Shown here: positions 12,601 through 21,600 of the stretch, piece by piece
Position numbering within the stretch: position 1 is the first letter of the stretch
Layout: every line of letters starts with the position of its first letter
Assembly: GCA_014607495.2 (NCBI GenBank)
Contig: CP053166.1
Span: 12,170,455 to 12,234,454, forward strand
DNA length: 64,000 nucleotides
Direction of reading: 5' to 3'
Origin: Carposina sasakii
Taxonomy: Eukaryota > Arthropoda > Insecta > Lepidoptera > Carposinidae
The notes under the pieces: model-generated
What the model was told of the DNA's origin: nothing
The model's database searches: none
What the model saw: the letters and a program-made list of their open reading frames with translations, nothing else
Made by a program: the position numbers and the translations under genes

Positions 12601-15600
12601 CTATCTAAGTATCGATATTTATGCACTTTAAGCGATTTTTATTTTATCGATATCATTTTACCTATATTTTACATACATACATATTCACACTTCTGTTCAA
12701 TTCAGATTAATTTAGAAGGTCTCTGCGATTAAATTCATGTTTGCTTGAGTTGACAGAATTTTATTCCAATAACATTATGTAAGAAAACAACTACAAACTT
12801 CAATAAATTTCAGTACGAAATTTGATATTATACCAATTCGCCCCGTTTTACAGTACACAATGTTTGCTATTATTTTTACCCAGCTGCGGCAAGACCAAAA
12901 AGGTATAATAATTTTAGCAGACTATGTATGTATTTAAATTTATAGGTGTGTTCTACAGCGGCTAAACTAATAAATTATTTTTTGTAAATGAGGTGTTAAT
13001 CGATTTTTTACTATGATCCGGGTGACAGACTACATTTTCTAGTAAAAATATATATACGTATATACAAATGTATATTACGGAATTTACAGCCAAAAAAGTA
13101 GGATGTTAAATGAAAGCAAATCCTGAGTTTAAAAATATAATAATAACACAATCAATATTAATGCGTAAAGCGAAAACGTTGTGCACTAGAAATACTTTTG
13201 ATTAAATAATATATCGAAATACTCTAATATGGCCAAACGACCATGAGGTGACCACTTGAATCCGTTTCATAAAATAGCTCGTATGCATGGTTTGGGAATT
13301 AACATTTTTTGTATGCAGTTACACAGTTAATGTATTCGGAAGTTCAAATCTCTGCAAACGGTGTTCGCCCACCACCGGTTCCTAGACCCTCCACTGACCC
13401 TCGAATCTGACGACTAATGATTGCGATCACAGGCAACTACAGTTGCGATAAGAAACCACATCCCAGCACCTCGCATACGAATACGTAGGTACATAGCTGA
13501 TACTCCGAAAAACACTAGGATATAGTGAGTTTTTAACTATTTTCTGCACTGTTTCGCCAGCACCTTCGTTGCTTCGGATTCGGGACATTTCTTTGTTATT
13601 CGGCTATCCTCGATAAATATTGTGCTGCGCTTGCTATAGAAAACATGGTATAGAAAATCTAATCTGAAGCAATAAACTATTACGCTCGATAACTAGTTAC
13701 TATAGCTGTCGATATTGTATAAAGATTATTGCCCTAATAATTGGTTACTGTAACTGATTACAATTTGCAAATACCTAGAACTACGTCAATGCAACGTACA
13801 TTCAGATATGTAGACTTTGGTGGTGAAATTAAAACAGATTTCACTGACGAATGCACCGGACCTGGAAAAGAACAATTTTTATTATGACAACTATACACAT
13901 AAACGAAGTTTATAAAATTAATTTAAAAAAAATAGGTAATCAATATTTTCTCATACTATTTTGAGACTAGTGTAGACTATTACGTCACATGTCACGTCGT
14001 TTTAGTATGGAGAGCCGGTTACTCCATAACTGCTTTGTCATCGAAACTACTAAATTACTATAAAATAAAATATTTTATTCTATTGTTATCGATACAAAGT
14101 CGATTACGTTATACATTCACTTCACTAGCTCACGACGTACTATTACTGTTGACACTGACAGTGACGTTGACATATGTAAGACAGTGACAACAATAGTGAT
14201 TAATGTGTTGAGGAAAAGAGGCGACATATTGTAGTGCGATTATTGACCAGTATAAACTGATCTCCGCGTCCATTGAAAAAAACATAAATAAGAAAATTTA
14301 ATTTACTTACCGGTGAAATGTTATGCCATCTTTTTTGTAACTTGACGTCTTAGCGTTCTTTCCACACCATTTCACGGAACAAGAACCCATGATGACACGG
14401 TTATTTAATGAAAAGTAATAAGTTTTTAAATAAAAACAATGCAATTTACACGCACGTGCGCACGGGTCATTAACTTGGTAACTGACTGGGGCTAGCTTTC
14501 CGAGCGCGGAATTATATACAACCCAGATACAGTATGAGTGGCGCGCGTATTTTATCCTGTATGAGGTATCTTTAGGAGGTAATCTATGACTTACTACGAT
14601 CCTAACACACCTCTCGTATACTTTAATAATATTCTTCATGCACCCTCGTCGGCTTAGGGTACACTTGAGTTGACCTTTCTCGAGAATTTTTCCAGTTAGA
14701 TCGGTGAAAGTCCGCGAAAGTCTTGCCCTTTCAACCCTTCCATCCTCTTTCAGTTATACAATTTCTTCTTCAGACTACTTTCATTCATCCTCTCCAAATG
14801 CCCACTTCAAGATCACTACAACTTCATTTACACACACACACTTGAAAATCTCTTATTTCACAGAAAACAAATCTCGCACCCAATGGGACAACATCCAATC
14901 GATGCTCGAAGCTAAAGTCGCTCTGAAATGTTTATTCGAGTTACTCGTGGACTCTAAAAGGGAGCTACAGAACCAGAGTGAAAAGGGATTCCAGGCGCGA
15001 TATGAAGAGGTGAAGGAAGCTCACGATAGATTGATGGTGGAGTTCGAGGGACATAAAGCTGAGTTTGAACGACAACTCGCAACGGTTAAGCTGCAGAGCG
15101 AACAGAAGGTAATAAATAAATACTTATCGCCATATCTTATGTAGAATTGTGTTGGAAGTGAAGCTGAGTTTTGCAAGGGAGTGATTATAGTATAACAAAA
15201 ACTATGAACTCTTTTATCATAAATGAAAATATGAATTTTGGTATAGCAGGTTTGTTTGCACTTTTGCTTCAGTTTTTTTGGAAGGAATTTTTATTTTGGT
15301 CTAATTTAATTAATTCCTTTGCTTTATGTACGCATTGCTTTCAATACAATTTCTTACATCGAGATTCAATGTGACATAACGGCCGCATGCGGCCTATTTT
15401 TCTTTTTTCCTATTTTTTAATATTGGTAGGATGTGTAAAGTTCTTTGAACTAGTTTGAGTTGCAGGACTATTACCTAACTTGCAGTAGCAAAACCGGAGC
15501 AGTTCTACCCGACTGCGCCAGAAGGCGGGTTATGTTTTTCGAGTGTATTTGTTTGTGTAATTCTTTGGCACGCTCTAGAGAGCGGCTTGTCGCATTTGAG

Positions 15601-18600
15601 CTGGAGAGGTGTCTTTAGATTCGTCTTAGTTGTAAGAGAGACACTGGGTCAAAATTTTTACGCATTCGGTTTTTTCTTTAAATAAACGATTTTGCTGTCG
15701 CATTGCTTCGATTTTGCTATTGCAAATTAGGTAATAGTCCTGCGGTTCAAACCAGAACTTAACGCATCCTACCGTTTTTTTAAATGAGAAAGTTTGTTGT
15801 GCCCTGCCGCCTTCGATCAAATATATAGTAGATACACAATATACGCACGAAAAGTGGCACCGCCAAAAGAAGGCATAAATCAAAAGTTCGCACTCTTTTA
15901 GCGTCAGTCACAATAAGCCTCGCTAGCGTTCAATCGTCTCGTGATGCCAAAGTATGCCGTGAAAAACTATAAAAACTACATATTAAAAATGAAAAAAAAA
16001 GATGGATGTTATATTTTCAGTAAGTACTGTTTTGTAATCAATATTGATAATAATTTGTTCATGGAAACATGTCTTTTTCCTGATTTTTTATATCAATTAC
16101 AAATACTTCTTACTTCGCAACTATCCCTTTCGCACACCGGTGCGCTCCATTCTATTCCTAAGTTCCTAGCGGCAGCGATAAGGTAAGCGCGAAACAAAAG
16201 TAACAAGTCGAGTATTAATTCTTACAATTTTATACTTTATTTAAATAGCAGTAGAGTTATTTTTCTTGATAAATATTTTTAGTTGTGTTTGGTAATAAAC
16301 TGAACTGTGTGATTGGTTTATTGCTTTAACGCAAATGGCTATATGTCAGAATCAGGTGCAAATGTGTTACAACTTTATTACTAAGATATAAGGTTTAACT
16401 TAACATACTTATGACCCAACTTAAGTCTTTCTAATTATAAGCAACTCCAACAGTTTAGATCTGTATAAGTACGTATAAAGTGTTGATGCGGCGCCATCGT
16501 TTATGCTTGATTTAGTATGAGACTGTGCATCTACCATTATATTTGATCGAAGCCTGCCGCGCATTGTGGACGTTTAACGCCAACTATCGTCCAAATGAAA
16601 ACCGTAAACGAATTGTTCCCTATGTTTCAGTTGGCGGCGCTAGTGGCGTTACAACGCGGCGTGTCGCACGGCGCGTCCGGCGGCGCGTGCCGCAACCTGC
16701 AGGACGTCATACAGTACCAGCAGGAGCGGCTCGAGGCCGTGGAGGAGGAGAATGTGCGTATTGTACCCACCGGGGGAGGGGGATGTGTTACTGTGTACTC
16801 TGTACAGATTGAGGCAAACTTTATGAACCCCTGACCTTGACCTTGAAACAATTTCACTTGCGGAGTATGTACATAGTTTGTCTAGTTATTTCTAGCTCTG
16901 AGGATTCGATGTTTAGATATTGACCCACTTCATGCCACTCCTGGATATGTAGGTACATTTATTTAAAATGCTATCCTTTAAAAAAACGGAAATATATTTT
17001 ACCTATACGAGTAAACTATACTATTTTAGAATAATATATCAGTTTGAACTAGTAACCAAAAGAGGATTATTATTGCAGGTATTGCCACAGGCAGTACTGT
17101 ACTATCTATAAGGTTAATATTCAAACAAATATCTAATATTTTCTTATCCGTTCATCTGATTGCTAAATATTTTGTATTTGTTTTGTAGTGTTGACCTAGC
17201 TACTTATTTGACACGACCATCCTTAAGAATAACTGGGGTTCATTTTTATAATATAAGGTGAATGGAGGTGAACACTATCATTCGTTCTTTTTATCTGTTT
17301 TGTCGTTCATATACCTATGCGGTAATTTTTACCCTGGGAAAGATGATAATTTCCTAATGAACATCACAGAGGAATATTAACTTATAGCTACAGTTGCTCG
17401 TTTCTTTTTTGCCCATTCATAATAAAGAAAATGACATGGACAGACAGACTGACATGAATTTGCTATAATGATTACGTATTTTGCCATTTAGCTAAGGATT
17501 CCTTAGCCAAATGGTAAAAGGGAGAATTTTTGACATATTGCCCACAATGTAACATAAATATAATAATGCAACAGGAACATGTTTCATAATACTACAATCA
17601 CCAAAACGAATGAAAAATCAAACATTCCCACAGAAAAAGCTAACAGAAGAATTGGAACAGATCCGCTCAGCTACCAGTAAGAAAGCCAAGAAGAGAACCA
17701 AGAAGGACGCGGCCGAAGAGTCGGTCAAGAAGGTGGAGTATGTGGAACTCACCGATGAAGACGAGGACGAGTTTGAGGACCGCGATAACGATCCCGACTG
17801 GAAAGCCACGCCCCTTTTCAAGCGGATTCAGGTAACTAATGTTTTAGTTATAGATTGGGAAGAAAGACTAAATAATTTTTAATACCAAATATTAACTTCT
17901 ATACATTTATGTTTGATTAAATTAGGTTTTTGTGTAATATCATGCATATTTTTGCATAGTTGTAGATACTTGTTCAACATTTCACTTATAATTACTCATA
18001 TACCGTGTATGCAGTCAAATTGTGGAACTCTCTGCCTCACACCGTGAGAGATTGCCAAACTGTTGCTACATTTAAGAAAAGGTTAAAGAACCACTACCTC
18101 TCGCTTCAATAGAAATGAGTCTGTCTATTACATATTTAATTAATAGATATTTATGTATGTTTATGTAGGTATATTTTATTAATTATATTGATTACATTAG
18201 GGTATCTATTTGTTAAATTCAAATTTTGTTATACATATATTCTGTGTACACGCATATCTACCTTTTATATTTAATTATCACTTTCCCAGATGGTTTGCTG
18301 GAAGAAATCTCTTTCAGAGATAAGCACGCCTTTGTACATTTTCTTTCATAATTTCTGTCTGTATGTAATTGTATGTGTACAATAAAGAATAAGAATAAGA
18401 ATTTCAGTATTTGCCTGGCTGCCATTATACATATTGCAAAGCGCGCTCTATACCTTCCTCTATTAGCATTTTCCCTTTCTAGGCGCAGAGATCCCGCCTA
18501 ACGATGAATTTCACGACCGATACGGAACCGCGAGCGACAAAACGCTCCATAGACGGCGCAGCCCACTGCACCTGCCGGGGCAGCTGCTCCACCAAGCTGT

Positions 18601-21600
18601 GCGGCTGTGTCAAGGGCGCGCGCGGCTGCGGGCGCGCCTGCCGCTGCCAGCCCGCTCTCTGCAAGAACCAGCGCCCAGCCGACGACAAGGAGAACGATGT
18701 GAGTCACACATAGCCGGGGCAGCTGCTCCACCAAGCTGTGCCGCTGCGTCTAGGGCGCGATTTTGTGAGTTACAGTAAGACTTGTGTGAGTCGCAGTGAG
18801 GATTGTGTGAGTCGCGGTGAAAATATGTGAGTCACAGGGACTGTATATGAGTCACATTCACCCAGTTCAGCACAGCAGAGCCAGATGTATAAGATCGGAG
18901 ACAAGCTCTAATAAAACAGTCTGTTAATAAAAGAGATCTTAATGTAAAATAATATGTTCTATTTCAGCCGTCCAGTGCCGAGTTTTCTTCCTTGGATACC
19001 ACGCCGCCATCCAATTCATACTTTGATAAACGGTACGTTAATAGTTCTCTCATAACATCAAAATAAATATCTAACTAATAAACTTAGACAATGTAACAGT
19101 TCTAAGAGCGATATCGAAGTTCACAAAATTATCGCAACATTTCCATCAATAGCGGTTAGATTTCGTCACGTCACTTATCAAATGCGCTCAATAAGGGCTT
19201 CCTGTTGGAGGAAATGTTTCGATAATTTTCGAACTTAGGTCAGTCTCCTTCATAAACTACCGTTATAAACCTTCTGTAAAACTAAGGTTTTCACTAATTT
19301 AGTAAAACGGTGGCTATTTCAAACCAGATTCGAAACCACAGAAGAACTAACCGACCCGCCGCTAGCCGAAACATCGGAAAAGGATGTAGTACCGCGTACA
19401 TTGCGCCCCATAACCGAGCGTAGGATAAAAACGGACGGCCGCACGCAGAAATGGATGTTAGCATTACTTGTGTACAATACGTGTGTCGCACCAATGTCGA
19501 GCTACTGCGCCAACACCATGTTCCAGTATGGACTGGACGTGGCTAAGTACAACGTGGCCTCGGCGCTTGTCAAATGCCTTATGCGAGAGGTTATTACGTA
19601 GCTTTCTTTGTGAGTGCGCTTTGCGGACTATGCTCTTACTGTTATTTGGTTTTGAAGTGGATAGGTGCTAGTTTACCGGTGTTTTGTTTGTTTTGAGTAT
19701 AGGGAATAAATGATATAATTTCGAGAAAATGTCAATTATTTTAGGATAACAGTAGCCTACATCAAAGCTTTTAAAACAGAATTGTTTTCATTGTAGAAGC
19801 GAGAAACTGCTAAAAGCAGTAAAGCGACATCTCATTTACTGTATTTTTCAAAAATGCACATAACAGGTTTTTTGTCGCGTATTTTACTCGTGTTTAGCTC
19901 AGCGTTCCCAGTGCATTTTCTTTCATGGAAATACATATAAACTAAAATATGTACATACATAAAATCATGCCACTTTCCCGGAATGTAAGGGTATGCAGAG
20001 ATCACGGACCTCCATTTGCTAAAATCCAAACACCTCTATTTCGCGGCTACGACTTAAAATTAAATGAGATAAAATAACAATATTTTAAATATAATTATTA
20101 TTTAATTGTTAAATATCGTATTTTTCCATTTCCAAAGGCCCAACGAGAAGTATTCGTTCTATAAAAACTTGTCCGGAATATGGCACATTTTTAAACGGAG
20201 GGAGACCTTATAAGTAAGTGCATAGTTCTGCAAAGCATTGTGTAGAATAACGTATTTTATGTAGGCCGATTGGGAGTTTACGAACTCGATCACGTTTACG
20301 TATTATAAACCGGTAGCGAAACGAAAACGTGACCGAGGTCGAGTCAGTAGCCAGTCTGTAGATTTGGTTCACGTTATTAGAGATCGTAAAGTTTAATATA
20401 AATTGCGTAATTAATTGATCCATTTAATGTTAGTACACAATCATTTAAGTAGTTATTTAGTGAATAAAAATATCATGGCTAGCGACAAATCTAAATATGT
20501 ATATTGAAATAATAGGGATGATGACAGTTATTATATTTATATCTATACTTATCTATACTAATAATATTATAAAGCTGAAGAGTTTGTTTGTTTGTTTGTT
20601 TGTTTGAACGCGCTAATCTCAGGAACTACTGGTCTGATTTGAAAAATTCTTTCAGTGTTAGATAGCCCATTTACCAAGGAAGGCTACAGTCTATACAACA
20701 ACCTGCCCGGCTTCGCACGGGTACAACGCCCCCTCACGCGGACGAAGTCGTGGGCGGCTGCTAGTCGTAAAATAAAATAAGTATTATTACTTTAAGAGAT
20801 ATGACAATTTTAAAATCACAATTTCAGACTTGTCCAAAAACGTTATACTCGTATACAAACGGCTACTGTACTATGACGTCACGTCTAAGTAACTTATATG
20901 TAAACTTGTTGAACAACTTTTGTTCGACACCTATATTAAATGTTGCGTTTATAAATATGGTCATGTAACAAAAGTTGTGCTGTAAATTATGCAGGTGGTC
21001 ATGTGATGTTGTAATTTTAGATTTTAAAAATGGACTTGCCCACCCAACTTTGAAGGCTTATTGCTACCACATTTGGAGACTAGATAAAATTGTAATTTTA
21101 CAGATAGGTAAGATTTTGATGATTAATTCTGATAACCATAAAGTGTCATTAAAATTCAACTATGGTCATTATCCCAATTATAGCTAAAAAGGATTTCGAG
21201 CTTCGTGAATTTGGAGTTAGTAGTAAGAATAATAGATATATATAAGAATAAAGGATTCTTTTCCTAATTAATTTTAGATTAGGTGATATATTGATTTTAA
21301 AATAAGGTACAGTTAATATTTTCCTAATGTTGTCAATTTATAGTTCTACAATAATTTTCTGTTTTGCAGAACTATGACTTTGTAAATTATAGTTTAGTCT
21401 AGTTTAGGCCCTAACTAAAGCATAAACATGCACTCGAAAAACATAAACCTCCTTCTGGCGCAGTCGGGTAAAAAGAGCAAGTTTTTAAACTTATCAATAT
21501 CAGAAAATTTATCTGTCTAGGCACCAATATGTCCCTTTATATTAGAACTGACCGAATCCTAATGTAACAATTATTTTTTTCCAGAGGTCACCTTGACGCG

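Noticed and set aside
16525..16812. 95-codon frame across KIF4 exon 14
   Set aside because: Wrong frame relative to the phase of exons 13 and 15; the neighbouring frame fits the kinesin stalk.
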